From: Planctomycetaceae bacterium
GTDB taxonomy: Bacteria > Planctomycetota > Planctomycetia > Planctomycetales > Planctomycetaceae
Assembly (NCBI GenBank): GCA_028284885.1
Contig: JANQQW010000386.1
Location: forward strand, 1 to 52,126
Direction: 5' to 3'
Length of the DNA: 52,126 bases
In this document: in pieces, positions 23,483 to 33,122 of the stretch
Layout: every line of letters begins with the position of its first letter
How positions within the stretch are numbered: the stretch's first letter is position 1
Made by a program: the position numbers and the translations under genes
Notes under the pieces: model-generated
Told to the model about the DNA's origin: nothing
Database searches by the model: none
What the model saw: only the letters and a program-made list of their open reading frames with translations

Positions 23483-26125
23483 TCAGCGGGGCTGGACGAG
23501 GACCGGCGTCTGGTCGTCGGTCCTCAGTCGTGCGCGGACGTAGGCGGCGAGTTCCTCGGCCGTGATCTCGACGTTCGCGTTCGCGTCGGCCCGTCCGGCG
23601 TAGCCGTCCGCGACGGCCGCGGCGAAAAGCCCGTGTTTGTCGCGGACGCCACCACGCTCGCCCGTGGAACAGCTGGCGAGAATGGAGACCTTGCTGGTCG
23701 CGCCCGCCTTCTCCGCGACGACACTCGACGCCGGCTCCAGGCCCTCTTCGAGTCCCGCGTGGCAGGTGTCGAGCAGCAGCAGCACGGACTTCGCCGCCGA
23801 GCGGTCGAGCGTGTCCACGAGGACGTCGAGCGGAACCCCTCGCGACGAGGGCTCCCTCGGGTCGAAGTCGGTCCCGCCGAAGTAGGCCTTGCCGTCGTTT
23901 CCGAGCAGGACGTGTCCACCGAGGTAGACGACGAGCTCGGCTCCTGGACCCACCTTGCCGACGGACCGGCCGAACTCGCGTTCGAGACGCTGCCCGGTGA
24001 GATCGACGTGTTCGATCAGCCGGTCGTCGGGGAGGTACCGCTCGGTCAGCGACTCGCCGAGCCGTCTCGCGTCGGCGACGAGGTACGGCAACTCGGGCAG
24101 TTCGGCCTGGTACGCAGCCGTCGCGACGACGACCGCCCACCGGTTTCCGCGTTCCCAGCGGCGGGCCGTCACACTGCTCGCGGTCGGCGCGCCACCGCCG
24201 CGGGCGTCGTGCAGCGTGATGCGGACGTCGTCGTTCTCCCGCAGGTCGCCGAGCTTCGCCCGACCGGCTCCGATCGCCACGTCGGCCTCGGCGGGAACGC
24301 GAACCGACGTCCGCCCGCCCGCCACCTTGACCTCGAGCGTGCCCGAGCCCGCGTCGGCCTCGACGACGACCCCCGTGATCTCACGGTCGTCCCGAATCGC
24401 CTCCAGCGAGCGAATGCTGCTGTCGTGCAGAATGCGGACCCGGTCGTTCCTCCGGAGCTCGGACGGACGGACGTCCGCGGTGGAGCCGCGGTCGGACAGC
24501 GAGAGCGTCGCGTCCTTCGCCAGCGAGAGGACGAGCGGCGAGTCGCGCCCCATGACGCTGATCGCGACCGTTCCGGCGTCGGCGTCGTACGCCTCGAGGA
24601 ACCCGACCTTCTCCTCGGCGGCCGTCACCTCCAGGCGACTGGCGATGCGGCCGGGCTTGTCCTTCAGCTCCGGCAGATGCCACACCCGCACCAGCTTCCC
24701 CTCTTCCACGTCCGTCAGCTCGGCGGGCCGGCCGTTGCGAGTGATCTCGGTGTTCTCCGTGACGCGGAGTTCGATGTCGTTCCGCCAGCGACCGCGGACC
24801 GGGGCGACGACGATCCTGCGGTCACCCGGCCGCAACTCCACGATGCGGCCCTCGGTCTCCACCGGTCGCGACGCGACGATTCGCAGCCGGCCGTCCGACC
24901 GGTCCAGCTCCAACCGGTCCCCCGCCACGAGTTCGCGGAGCAGCACGTACTGCTCGTTCTCGCCGAACTCTCGGAGCAGCACCTCGGGGTCGTCGGCGAA
25001 CGACATCTCCTTCGCACCGGGTCGGTCGACGTAGGAGATCTTGATCGTCTTCTCGCCTTCGGCGGAGTCGAGGAACTCCTCGAAGACGACGACGCTGGGG
25101 TCCGACGGGGCGGGGCCTTCGTTGCCGGAGGGCTTGAGGAGGATGAACAGCGAGAGAACGACGGAGAAGGCCATCGCGCCGCCGAGCAGCAGCAGCCGTT
25201 TCTTGCGCGCCGCCTCCTCGGGATCGGCCTCCTTCGTCTCGCCTCCCTCCTTCACCTCCTTGACGATCTTCTGGTCGACGCCGAGGTCGTCGAGCGCGGC
25301 GCCGGCGGAGGTGTACCGCTCGGACTGCTTCTTCTGCACGAGCTTGTCGACGACGGCCGCGAGATCCTCGGGCACGCCTTGCAGCACGCGGCCGATCTCC
25401 GGGATGCGGCGGTCCGGCGCGGCGTGCCACATCATCCAGGCAATCTGCTTGTTCCGCCCGAACGCACTGAGACCGGGGAAGAGCTGCTCGAAGTTCTCGC
25501 CGCAGAGGAGCGAGTAGGTGGAGAAGCCGAGGGAGTACAGGTCGCTCGGCGGGCCGATCTCGCCGAACTCGTCCGAGACGACCTCCGGGGCCATGTACCT
25601 CGTGGTCCCCTTCAGCAGGCTCCCCTCGTCGTCGCTGACGCGGCGGGCAAGGCCGAAGTCGCCGATCTTCACCCGCTTGCGGTGGTCGATCATCATGTTC
25701 GACGGCTTGACGTCGCCGTGCGTGATGCCTCGTTCGTGCAGGTACTTCAGGGCCCGTAGGCAGTGGGCGACGGTCGACTTCGCCGCCTGCACGGACAACG
25801 GCTTTCCCTGCATGCGGTCGGCGAGGTTCGTCTGCATCAACTCCATCACGATCCACCCGCGGTCCTTGTGCAGGTCGTAGATCGTGACGATGTTCGGGTG
25901 CTGCAGGGACGCGAGCAGCTGCGCCTCCGCCCAGAAGCGGTCGAGGGCCTGCGGATCCGCCATGTACTGGTCGTGGATCTGCTTGACGGCGACCTCGCGA
26001 CCCAACTCGTTGTCGCGGGCGCGGTAGACGGTGGCGAAGGTGCCGGAGCCGACCTTCTCCAGCAGGGTGTAGCGGGACTCGACGTCCAAGGGGCGCGACT
26101 CGGTGAGCGGTGAGGCGAAGGGCAT
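23483..26125 (-). CDS. Transmembrane Ser/Thr protein kinase fused to a caspase-like (C14) domain
   Basis: An 880-residue fusion. Residues about 18-290 are a Hanks-type kinase: P-loop GSGTFATVY, Lys48 in VAVKQI, catalytic HGDVKPSN (Asp138; HGD in place of HRD), DFGLA (Asp157) and APE near 180. All core residues are present. One membrane helix at 311-330 puts the kinase in the cytoplasm and the rest outside. About 340-655 is a beta-rich linker with several strands around Val/Arg/Asp motifs such as VVVEADAGSGTLEVKV. Residues about 660-880 are a caspase/metacaspase fold with His738 in YLGGHVL and Cys789 in LLDTCHAG, plus ILASCSTGE. Both dyad residues are intact, so activity is possible. This looks like a one-protein sensor or signalling device whose protease lies on the far side of the membrane. 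The gene is convergent with the vWA gene. Confidence 0.9.
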   Translation of the reverse strand: MPFASPLTESRPLDVESRYTLLEKVGSGTFATVYRARDNELGREVAVKQIHDQYMADPQALDRFWAEAQLLASLQHPNIVTIYDLHKDRGWIVMELMQTNLADRMQGKPLSVQAAKSTVAHCLRALKYLHERGITHGDVKPSNMMIDHRKRVKIGDFGLARRVSDDEGSLLKGTTRYMAPEVVSDEFGEIGPPSDLYSLGFSTYSLLCGENFEQLFPGLSAFGRNKQIAWMMWHAAPDRRIPEIGRVLQGVPEDLAAVVDKLVQKKQSERYTSAGAALDDLGVDQKIVKEVKEGGETKEADPEEAARKKRLLLLGGAMAFSVVLSLFILLKPSGNEGPAPSDPSVVVFEEFLDSAEGEKTIKISYVDRPGAKEMSFADDPEVLLREFGENEQYVLLRELVAGDRLELDRSDGRLRIVASRPVETEGRIVELRPGDRRIVVAPVRGRWRNDIELRVTENTEITRNGRPAELTDVEEGKLVRVWHLPELKDKPGRIASRLEVTAAEEKVGFLEAYDADAGTVAISVMGRDSPLVLSLAKDATLSLSDRGSTADVRPSELRRNDRVRILHDSSIRSLEAIRDDREITGVVVEADAGSGTLEVKVAGGRTSVRVPAEADVAIGAGRAKLGDLRENDDVRITLHDARGGGAPTASSVTARRWERGNRWAVVVATAAYQAELPELPYLVADARRLGESLTERYLPDDRLIEHVDLTGQRLEREFGRSVGKVGPGAELVVYLGGHVLLGNDGKAYFGGTDFDPREPSSRGVPLDVLVDTLDRSAAKSVLLLLDTCHAGLEEGLEPASSVVAEKAGATSKVSILASCSTGERGGVRDKHGLFAAAVADGYAGRADANANVEITAEELAAYVRARLRTDDQTPVLVQPR

Positions 26126-26233
26126 CGAACGACGACCTGATTATGGCGTGTGGCGGGAGAGGACGAAAGCGCTCCCGTCGTCCAACGCGAGTCGCGGCGG
26201 AAGCGCCACGTGTTCCCGTCCCTCACAACCGCT

Positions 26234-27331
26234 TCAATCCGCGAGCAACGCAGCCGGTTCGACCACCCGGTGCGAGGCGGCCGACGTGTAGCCGGCGTCG
26301 ACGAGGGCCATCGTCCGCAGGTTGTCGCGGCCGGAGTTCGCAGGGGGACGCCCCTCTTCGAGGGCACACAGCAGCTCGCCCATCGGTCCGGCGAACGCGT
26401 CCGGAAACCAGACCGAGTCCCACCGCGGGCGAATCCAGTCCGGGCCGTCGTCGATCGTCGTGTAGTCGAGCGTGCTCGGGACGCGTTCCGGGTAGCTCGG
26501 CCAGCCGATCGTGCCGCGGGCCGTTCCGCGGGTTCCCTCGACCCGCCAGCGGATTCCGATGTCGGCAGCGGCTCCCTCGCGGCTGGGGCCGGTCCACACG
26601 TCGTCCCAGCCGCTGGCCCGCAGGCCGCTCTCGTACTCCAAGACGTACAGGGCGATGCCGTCCTCGTGCGGGAACTCGGTTCGCGGATCGGGCCTGACAC
26701 TGGCGAAGACGCGTTCGGGATCGCCGAACCAGTACCGGAACGTGTCCAAGTGGTGGATGCTGAGGATGCGGAGCGTGACCCATCCCTGCCGGCTCTGCCA
26801 CGGCATCCAGTGCGGAATCGCCCGCATCTCGATCGTGCCGAGCACCGGTTCGCCGAGCACCCCGGACTCCAACAGCTGCCGGCACGCCCGCACCGACTGG
26901 TCGTACCGCATGTTCTGGTTCACGGCGAGCACGATTCCGGCCCGCTCGCACCGCTCGACGAGTTCCCGCGCCTCGGCGAGGTCGATCCCCAGCGGTTTCT
27001 GGGCGAGCACCCCCCGGACGTGACGTCCGTGCTCGCAGATCTCGTGAATCACCTTCGCCTGCGCGTCCGGCGGCACGGCGACGTCGACGACCTGCACCCG
27101 GTCGTCGGTCAGCATCTCCCGGACGTCGGCCGTCACCCGCTCGATGCCGTGCCGCTCGGCGACCTGCTCGGCCGTCTCGCGGGTTCGCGACGTGATCGCG
27201 ACGACCGGGAGGCCGGCCTGCCCGTAGGCGACCAGATGACAGTCCGCCATGATGAACCCGGCCCCGACGCAACCGATCCCCACGTTCCGGACACTCGGCA
27301 GCGGGGGATCGACGGCGAACTCGACGGGCAT
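26234..27331 (-). CDS. Gfo/Idh/MocA family oxidoreductase
   Basis: A 365-residue NAD(P)-dependent dehydrogenase-like protein. The Rossmann loop is [11 protein letters not shown] near residue 14, followed by [20 protein letters not shown] and [17 protein letters not shown]. The usual EKP is QKP ([12 protein letters not shown]), still with the lysine. The C-terminal domain contains NQNMRYDQS and [13 protein letters not shown], where the His-His-x-Asp segment is a common active-site feature. The ATG at 27331 has AGGAG about 15 bases upstream; upstream in-frame starts to 27436 lack support. Substrate is probably a sugar or polyol but cannot be read from the sequence. It is unrelated in detail to the oxidoreductase at 10347. 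It is divergent from the DUF3050 gene. Confidence 0.85.
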   Translation of the reverse strand: MPVEFAVDPPLPSVRNVGIGCVGAGFIMADCHLVAYGQAGLPVVAITSRTRETAEQVAERHGIERVTADVREMLTDDRVQVVDVAVPPDAQAKVIHEICEHGRHVRGVLAQKPLGIDLAEARELVERCERAGIVLAVNQNMRYDQSVRACRQLLESGVLGEPVLGTIEMRAIPHWMPWQSRQGWVTLRILSIHHLDTFRYWFGDPERVFASVRPDPRTEFPHEDGIALYVLEYESGLRASGWDDVWTGPSREGAAADIGIRWRVEGTRGTARGTIGWPSYPERVPSTLDYTTIDDGPDWIRPRWDSVWFPDAFAGPMGELLCALEEGRPPANSGRDNLRTMALVDAGYTSAASHRVVEPAALLAD

Positions 27332-27490
27332 GGCGACGGAGTCTCCTGGGCTGGGACCGGGACGCGGCAGCATAACCGAATCCGAGAACGGCCGCGCCGG
27401 TGCCCGGCCGCCTGTTGTCAGGCCGGGGGACGCCACCTACCGTCTCTTGAACGAACAGAGTCCGTCACTCGATCGCCGAGCCGCCCGCCG

Positions 27491-28252
27491 ATGTCCTCCG
27501 CCCCGACCACCGTCGAGTCCGATCTCGACCAGCTTCGCCAGCGACTGCTCGCGCACCCCCTCTACGAACGAGTCGAGTCGCTCGACTCGCTGCGGACCTT
27601 CACGCGTTCGCACGTGTTCGCCGTGTGGGACTTCATGTCGCTGCTGAAGCGGCTGCAGCGGGAGTTGACCGGGATCGACCTGCCGTGGACGCCCCCCCGC
27701 GACCCGCGACTCGCCCGGTTCGTGAACGAGATCGTGTTGGCCGAGGAGAGCGACGAGGACGGTCTCGGCGGGCACGCCAGCCACTTCGAGCTGTACCTCG
27801 ACGCCATGCGGGAGATCGGTGCCGACACCGGGCCGATCGAGTCGTTCCTGCGAGCGCTCCGGTCGGGTGAGAGCCCGGCCGAGGCACTGGAGTCGATCGA
27901 CGTGCCGGAGTCGACGAAGGCCTTCGTACTCGGAAACCTCGCATTGGCCGAGTCCGGCTCGCCGCACGAGGTCGCCGCGGCGTTCTGCCACGGACGCGAG
28001 GACGTCATCCCCGACATGTTCGAGCGGCTGATCGACTCGCTCGAGCGATCCGGGCACCCCTGCCCGCGGCTGCGGCACTACCTGGAGCGACACGTCGAAC
28101 TCGACGGCGACGAGCACGGCCCGCTGGCCCGCCTCCTGGTCGAGTCGCTCTGCGAGACAACCGACGCCCGAGACGCGGCGGAGCGCGCTGCGGAAGACGC
28201 ACTCCGTGCCCGCATCCGACTCTGGGACGGCATCCTCGGCGAACTCGACTGA
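27491..28252 (+). CDS. DUF3050 family protein, heme-oxygenase-like fold
   Basis: This 253-residue protein matches DUF3050 across its length: HPLYERVESLDSLRTFTRSH, HVFAVWDFMSLLKRLQ, then RFVNEIVLAEESDED and HASHFELYLDAMREIGADT. It is all-helical with conserved His and Glu residues (HVFAVWDF, EEsDE, HFELY and a C-terminal RHYLERHVELDGDEH), the pattern of a metal-binding four-helix bundle of the heme-oxygenase-like superfamily, some members of which are non-heme diiron enzymes. Any catalytic role here is inference. No signal peptide or membrane helix is present, so it is cytoplasmic. The ATG at 27491 starts the family-matching sequence. The gene is transcribed divergently from the oxidoreductase at 26234. 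Confidence 0.8.
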   Translation: MSSAPTTVESDLDQLRQRLLAHPLYERVESLDSLRTFTRSHVFAVWDFMSLLKRLQRELTGIDLPWTPPRDPRLARFVNEIVLAEESDEDGLGGHASHFELYLDAMREIGADTGPIESFLRALRSGESPAEALESIDVPESTKAFVLGNLALAESGSPHEVAAAFCHGREDVIPDMFERLIDSLERSGHPCPRLRHYLERHVELDGDEHGPLARLLVESLCETTDARDAAERAAEDALRARIRLWDGILGELD

Positions 28253-28273
28253 CGAGTTCGTCCACCTGTCGAT

Positions 28274-28302
28274 TTGACAATCTCGGTCTCGGCGCGTGGA
28301 AT
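28274..28302 (+). promoter_or_regulatory. Sigma-70-like promoter (TTGACA - 17 - TGGAAT)
   Basis: TTGACA at 28274-28279 is a perfect -35 consensus, followed by a 17-base spacer and TGGAAT at 28297-28302. The ATG of the secreted cyclase-fold gene is 46 bases further on. Confidence 0.5.
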
Positions 28303-28347
28303 GGGGCCTCGGGTCCCCACGTCCCCATCCCTCGATCGAGGTCTGTC

Positions 28348-30660
28348 ATGTTCCGCCGCCTGCTCTCGTCATTCGGCTTCGCGGCCGCTGTCGTCGCGTT
28401 CACCACGCTGCCCGCCGTCGCCCAAGACGCCGACTTCGACGCGAAGGTCGAGGAGGCGAGGCAGAAGGGCATCGACTTCCTGATGAACGCGCAGACCGAG
28501 GACGGGAGCTGGGAGTACGAGAAGCACGAGGTCGGCATCACGGCCCTGTGCACGCTCGCTCTCGTCGAGAACGGCATCTCGCCGACGGACGAGGTCGTGA
28601 AGAACGGCGTGCAGTACGTTCGCGACAACTGCCGCGACCTCACCAGCACGTACGACATGGCACTCGCGATCGTGCTGCTCTCGAAGATCGGGGCGAGCAA
28701 GGATCGCGACAAGATTCGTGCCCTCGCCGGCGGACTGCTCGCCGGCCAGCTCACGAGCGGCGGCTGGACCTACTCCTGCCCCAAGGGCAACACGGCGATG
28801 CTCTCGAGCCGCCGCAACTGGCCCAAACCGAAGGCCCAGCCGGGCGACAACAGCTGCACGCAGTTCGCCGTGCTCGGGCTGTGGGTCGCCTCGCGGGACG
28901 ACGTCGAGATCGAGAACGCGATGTCGGGCGTCGCCAAGCGGTTCGTCTACTTCCAGAACGAGGACGGGGGCTGGGGCTACAAGATCGCCGCGAAGAAGCC
29001 CGCCAACCCCGACGGTGCCGATCCCGCGGACGCCGCCCCGCCGGCCGAGGGCGTGGCCGCAGCGGACGCCGCCGCCGTGTCCAAGAACTCGATGACCTTC
29101 GCCGGCCTCTTCTGTCTGACCGTCGCCCGGGCCACCAAGATTCGCGCGGAGAAGAACGACCGCCGCGCCAGCCGGGCCCCCGCGAAGCCGCCCGAGGAGG
29201 AAGCGGAGATCGTCGAGACACCAGAGGACTTCGTCGACGAGGGCTCCGAGGCCGAGACGCTGAAAGAAGACCCGATCTTCTCGAAGGGCCTCGACCGGGC
29301 CGGCCAGTTCGCGAAGGGCATCGGCGGCGGTGCCTCGATGTACTTCATGTGGTCCGCCGAACGACTCGGTGTGATGCTGGGGCTCGAGAAGATCGGCGAC
29401 GTCGACTGGTTCGAGCGGGCCGCCAGCACGATGATCGCCCGACAGGCCGCCGACGGCAGCTGGCCCGGCTCCCACGGCCCGTACAGCGACACCGCCTTCG
29501 CCATCCTCGTGCTCCGCAAGGCGAACCTCGGCAGCGACATCACCCGCCTGCTCGAGGGCGAGCCGAAACAGCCCTTCGAGATCGTCGAGACCGAAGCCCG
29601 CTTCGACACCCTGCCCGAGGCCATCGCGGCCGCCGAGCCGGGCCAGACCGTTCGCATCGAAGGGGACGGCCCCTTCAAGATGCCGCACCTCGTCGTCGAC
29701 AAGGATCTCGCGCTGCAGGCCGGCTTCGGCTACGAACCGGTCCTCGAGTACGACGTCGGCAAGGACGCTCGCGGGCTCCGGGCGCGTCCCGACCGCGACC
29801 TCAACTACCGCAACATGATCCGCACCACGGCCGGCACCCTCACGCTCGAGGGACTGAAGCTGGAGATGGACCCGCCCTTCACCTCGCAGAAACTCGACTG
29901 GCAGGCAGTCGTCGCCGACGGCGGCAACCTCCGCATCCTGAACTGCACCGTCACCGAGTCGAACAAGCGCGGCGTCACCTGCGTCCAACTCCGACAGCCC
30001 GGCACCCACGTCGTCCGGAACTCGATCCTCTCCGGCACCGTGACGGCCCTCTACGTCACCGGGGCCGGCGAGCAGAGCGTCTCGCTCGAGAACTCCCTCC
30101 TCTTCAGCGACCTCGCCGTCGACGTGCGGCAGGACGTGAAGTTCGAGGGGAGCAGCAAGGTGCTTCTCGAATTCGACGGCTGCACCATCCAGGCCCGCGA
30201 GGCGATGCGGTTCCTCACACTCGCCACCTGCCCGGTCGACGTGAAGTTCGACAACAACGTGGTCCAGGCCGAGGGGCTCGCCCCCAACCTGCTCGTGAAG
30301 CCGGGCGACAAGACCGCCCGCACGTGGAGCGGCGACGCGAACTTCTACGACGTGAACAACTGGGTCGGCTTCCGCGGCAAGTCGGAGACCAGCGTGCGCG
30401 ACCTCGCCACCTGGAACCGGTTCTGGGGCATCAGCGAGGAGGAGTCGGTCAACCGGCTGGTCCCGTTCTCCGTCCGCCGGCCGCTCGCCTCGTTCAGCCA
30501 CCGCATGCAGCCGGAGGACTGGGAGCTGACGAAGACCAGCCTCGAGGCGGGCATCTACCCGCAGACCGTCGGCACCGGCCGCGGCTTCAGCCGCTTCCGC
30601 TCCACCATCCAGTACACCCGCTGGCTGAAGCCCGCGCCGACCGCCGTCGCCGCCAAGTGA
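28348..30660 (+). CDS. Secreted cyclase-fold repeat protein with C-terminal beta-helix
   Basis: A 770-residue exported protein with signal peptide [20 protein letters not shown] (cleavage near AVAQD). Residues about 25-410 hold prenyltransferase/squalene-cyclase-type alpha-barrel repeats: [37 protein letters not shown] and [16 protein letters not shown]. An Ala/Pro/Glu-rich insert of about 90 residues interrupts them (around 225-310). No DxDD cyclase acid motif is seen. Residues about 410-700 resemble a right-handed parallel beta-helix ([54 protein letters not shown]), a fold used to bind or cut polysaccharide. A sigma-70-like promoter lies 46 bases upstream. It shares the N-terminal fold with the protein at 18847. 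A scaffold or glycan-binding role outside the cell is inferred. Confidence 0.8.
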   Translation: MFRRLLSSFGFAAAVVAFTTLPAVAQDADFDAKVEEARQKGIDFLMNAQTEDGSWEYEKHEVGITALCTLALVENGISPTDEVVKNGVQYVRDNCRDLTSTYDMALAIVLLSKIGASKDRDKIRALAGGLLAGQLTSGGWTYSCPKGNTAMLSSRRNWPKPKAQPGDNSCTQFAVLGLWVASRDDVEIENAMSGVAKRFVYFQNEDGGWGYKIAAKKPANPDGADPADAAPPAEGVAAADAAAVSKNSMTFAGLFCLTVARATKIRAEKNDRRASRAPAKPPEEEAEIVETPEDFVDEGSEAETLKEDPIFSKGLDRAGQFAKGIGGGASMYFMWSAERLGVMLGLEKIGDVDWFERAASTMIARQAADGSWPGSHGPYSDTAFAILVLRKANLGSDITRLLEGEPKQPFEIVETEARFDTLPEAIAAAEPGQTVRIEGDGPFKMPHLVVDKDLALQAGFGYEPVLEYDVGKDARGLRARPDRDLNYRNMIRTTAGTLTLEGLKLEMDPPFTSQKLDWQAVVADGGNLRILNCTVTESNKRGVTCVQLRQPGTHVVRNSILSGTVTALYVTGAGEQSVSLENSLLFSDLAVDVRQDVKFEGSSKVLLEFDGCTIQAREAMRFLTLATCPVDVKFDNNVVQAEGLAPNLLVKPGDKTARTWSGDANFYDVNNWVGFRGKSETSVRDLATWNRFWGISEEESVNRLVPFSVRRPLASFSHRMQPEDWELTKTSLEAGIYPQTVGTGRGFSRFRSTIQYTRWLKPAPTAVAAK

Positions 30661-30724
30661 CGCGCTCCTCCGACGTGAACCCGACCGTCGCGATCGTGTC
30701 CCGAGTGCGGATACGTTGCGCCCG

Positions 30725-30754
30725 TTGACGGCCCCCGTCACCCCCTGCGACAAT
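30725..30754 (+). promoter_or_regulatory. Candidate promoter for thrS (TTGACG - 18 - GACAAT)
   Basis: TTGACG at 30725-30730, an 18-base spacer and GACAAT at 30749-30754. The thrS ATG lies 87 bases downstream, leaving room for a short leader. I see no T-box consensus and no tRNA-like domain in that leader. Confidence 0.45.
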
Positions 30755-30841
30755 CCTCGCCCCGCGGCCCCGGTTCGACTTGGGCGTCTCTCGTATGGAC
30801 GTCCGCCACGGTCGCTGTCCTCGCTGCGAAGAAGCTCCAAC

Positions 30842-33025
30842 ATGCTGCAGGTCCAACTGCCCGACGGCTCGCTGAAGGACTGCCCCGACGACGCGACCGG
30901 CATCGACGTCGCCCGCGACATCGGCGAACGGCTCGCCCTCGCCACCGTTGCCGTCGAGATCGACGGCACCGTCGCCGACGCGATGCGACCGCTCGCCGAA
31001 CTCACCGAGACCCGCCCGGTCCCGCTCCGGCTCGTCACCACCCGCGACCCCGAGGCCCTCGGCGTGATGCGGCACTCGGCCGCCCACGTGATGGCCCGCG
31101 CCGTCATGCGAGTGTTCGACGGCGTCGGCCTCGCGTTCGGCCCGACCACCTCCGCCGGCTGGTACTACGATCTGGACCTCGACCGGCCGATCCGCGAGGA
31201 GGACTTCGCGGCGATCGAGTCGGAGATGAAGAAGATCGTCAAGGAGGCCGAGCCGTTCGAGCGGTTCGTGCTGCCCCGGGACGAGGCCCGGCAGCTGCTT
31301 CTCGACCTGAACCAGGAGCTCAAGGTCGAGCACGTCGACACCGGACTCGCCGACCACGAGACCGTCAGCTTCTACCGGCAGGGGGAGTTCGTCGACCTCT
31401 GCCGCGGCCCGCACGTGCCGGACGCCGGCCGCATCAAGGCGTTCAAGCTGCTCTCCGTCGCCGGGTCGTACTGGAAGGGAGACGCGAACAACAAGCGGCT
31501 CCAGCGGCTGTACGGCACCGGGTTCTTCGACAAGAAGCAGCTCAAGGCCCACCTCGCCGCCCTCGAGGAGGCCCGCAAGCGCGACCACCGCGTCCTCGGC
31601 AAGCAGCTCAAGCTGTTCGAGATCGACCAGCAGGTCGGCCAGGGGCTCATCCTCTGGAAGCCGAAGGGAACCGCCATCCGCACCGTCCTCGAGACCTTCC
31701 TGCGGGACGAACTCCTCAAGCGCGGCTACGAGATGGTCGTCACCCCGCACATCGGCAAGGTCGACCTCTACCAGTGCAGCGGCCACTTCCCCTACTACCG
31801 GGACTCCCAGTTCACCCCCATCTACGGGCACGAGGCAGGGCCGCTCGTCGACCAGTGGATCGGCCGGCTCGAACGGAACGAGATCACCGAGGACCAGGAA
31901 CGCTCGTTCCTCGAGACCGCCAAGGTCCTCGGGTTCGACGTCGAGGGCTTCGACCCCAAGGCCGTCAAGGAGGACAAGCTGGAGGTCCTTCGCGAATGGG
32001 AGTCCAAGCAGGAACGCTACCTGCTCCGGCCCATGAACTGCCCGCACCACGTGAAGATCTACGGCAGCGAGCAGCGGAGCTATCGCGACCTCCCCATCCG
32101 CCTCGCCGAGTTCGGCACCGTCTACCGGCACGAGCAGTCCGGCGAACTCAGCGGCATGACCCGCGTCCGCGGCTTCACTCAGGACGACGCCCACATCTTC
32201 AGCACCGCGGACCAGGTGAAGTCCGAGTTCAAGGACACCATCGAACTCGTGCAGATGGTCTTCGAGACCTTCGGCTTCGAAGACGTCTCCATCCGCCTCT
32301 CGCTGCGCGACCCCGAGTCCGACAAGTACGTCGGCGACGCGGCGGACTGGGACCGGGCGGAGAACGAACTGCGTGAGGTGCTCACCGAGATGGGCATCCC
32401 GTTCACCGAGGAGGAGGGCGAAGCGGCGTTCTACGGGCCGAAGGTCGACTTCGTCATCCGCGACGTCATCGGCCGCCCGTGGCAGCTCGGCACCGTCCAG
32501 CTCGACTACAACCTCCCCGAGCGGTTCGGCCTGGAGTACATCGGCCCGGACAACCAGCCGCACCGCCCGGTGATGATCCACCGCGCCCCGTTCGGCAGCA
32601 TGGAACGGTTCATGGGGATCCTCATCGAGCACTTCGCCGGCGCCTTCCCGCTCTGGCTCGCCCCGGAACAGATCCGCGTCCTCCCCGTCTCGGACAAGTC
32701 GCTCGACTACGCCAAGGACGTCGAGCGACGCTTCCAGGCGGCCGGCTTCCGCGTGAAGACCGACGCCGGCAGCGACCGCGTCCAGGCCAAGATCCGCACC
32801 GCCCAGCTGGAACTCGTCCCCTACATGCTCGTCGTCGGCCCCCAGGAGGCCGAGAACGACCAAGTGGCGTTGCGCGACCGCCTCGAAGGCGACCTCGGCA
32901 GCTTCTCGGTGGCCGACGCCATCGCGAAACTGCAAGAGGAGGTCACAGCGAAGACCATCCGCCAGACCTTCGAGTCCGAGTTCCAGGAGGTTCCCGACTC
33001 TGACGGCGAACAGCACGAGTATTGA
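30842..33025 (+). CDS. thrS: Threonyl-tRNA synthetase with a central insert
   Basis: This 727-residue class II synthetase charges tRNA-Thr with threonine. The ATG at 30842 gives the standard TGS start ([13 protein letters not shown]). The editing domain has [10 protein letters not shown] and FVDLCRGPH, the hydrolytic site for mischarged Ser. The catalytic core has the zinc ligands Cys400 (RPMNCPHH), His451 (FTQDDAHIF) and His580 ([12 protein letters not shown]), and ends in the C-terminal anticodon-binding domain ([15 protein letters not shown]). It is about 85 residues longer than a typical bacterial ThrS. Against E. coli numbering the zinc Cys is displaced by 66 residues, because a charged insert (roughly residues 325-385, [18 protein letters not shown] and onward) precedes the RPMNCP motif. 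Function is expected to be normal. Confidence 0.95.
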   Translation: MLQVQLPDGSLKDCPDDATGIDVARDIGERLALATVAVEIDGTVADAMRPLAELTETRPVPLRLVTTRDPEALGVMRHSAAHVMARAVMRVFDGVGLAFGPTTSAGWYYDLDLDRPIREEDFAAIESEMKKIVKEAEPFERFVLPRDEARQLLLDLNQELKVEHVDTGLADHETVSFYRQGEFVDLCRGPHVPDAGRIKAFKLLSVAGSYWKGDANNKRLQRLYGTGFFDKKQLKAHLAALEEARKRDHRVLGKQLKLFEIDQQVGQGLILWKPKGTAIRTVLETFLRDELLKRGYEMVVTPHIGKVDLYQCSGHFPYYRDSQFTPIYGHEAGPLVDQWIGRLERNEITEDQERSFLETAKVLGFDVEGFDPKAVKEDKLEVLREWESKQERYLLRPMNCPHHVKIYGSEQRSYRDLPIRLAEFGTVYRHEQSGELSGMTRVRGFTQDDAHIFSTADQVKSEFKDTIELVQMVFETFGFEDVSIRLSLRDPESDKYVGDAADWDRAENELREVLTEMGIPFTEEEGEAAFYGPKVDFVIRDVIGRPWQLGTVQLDYNLPERFGLEYIGPDNQPHRPVMIHRAPFGSMERFMGILIEHFAGAFPLWLAPEQIRVLPVSDKSLDYAKDVERRFQAAGFRVKTDAGSDRVQAKIRTAQLELVPYMLVVGPQEAENDQVALRDRLEGDLGSFSVADAIAKLQEEVTAKTIRQTFESEFQEVPDSDGEQHEY

Positions 33026-33122
33026 CCAGCCCGAGTTCAGTACTGGACGGCGCCTGGCCAACGCTCTCGGAGGATGCGCGGGAATCGATCCTCACACAAG
33101 TCTATCGATCAAGGGTTTAGCG

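Noticed and set aside
23633-25759. 708-residue plus-strand open frame opposite the kinase-caspase
   Set aside because: The minus-strand frame carries all kinase and caspase motifs; this one carries none.
30661-30841. T-box riboswitch upstream of thrS
   Set aside because: The 181-base gap lacks the conserved T-box sequence and the stem layout; only a promoter is proposed.
28369-31149. 926-residue minus-strand open frame opposite the cyclase-fold gene
   Set aside because: Opposite a gene with signal peptide and GW repeats, and extends into thrS. No plausible protein.
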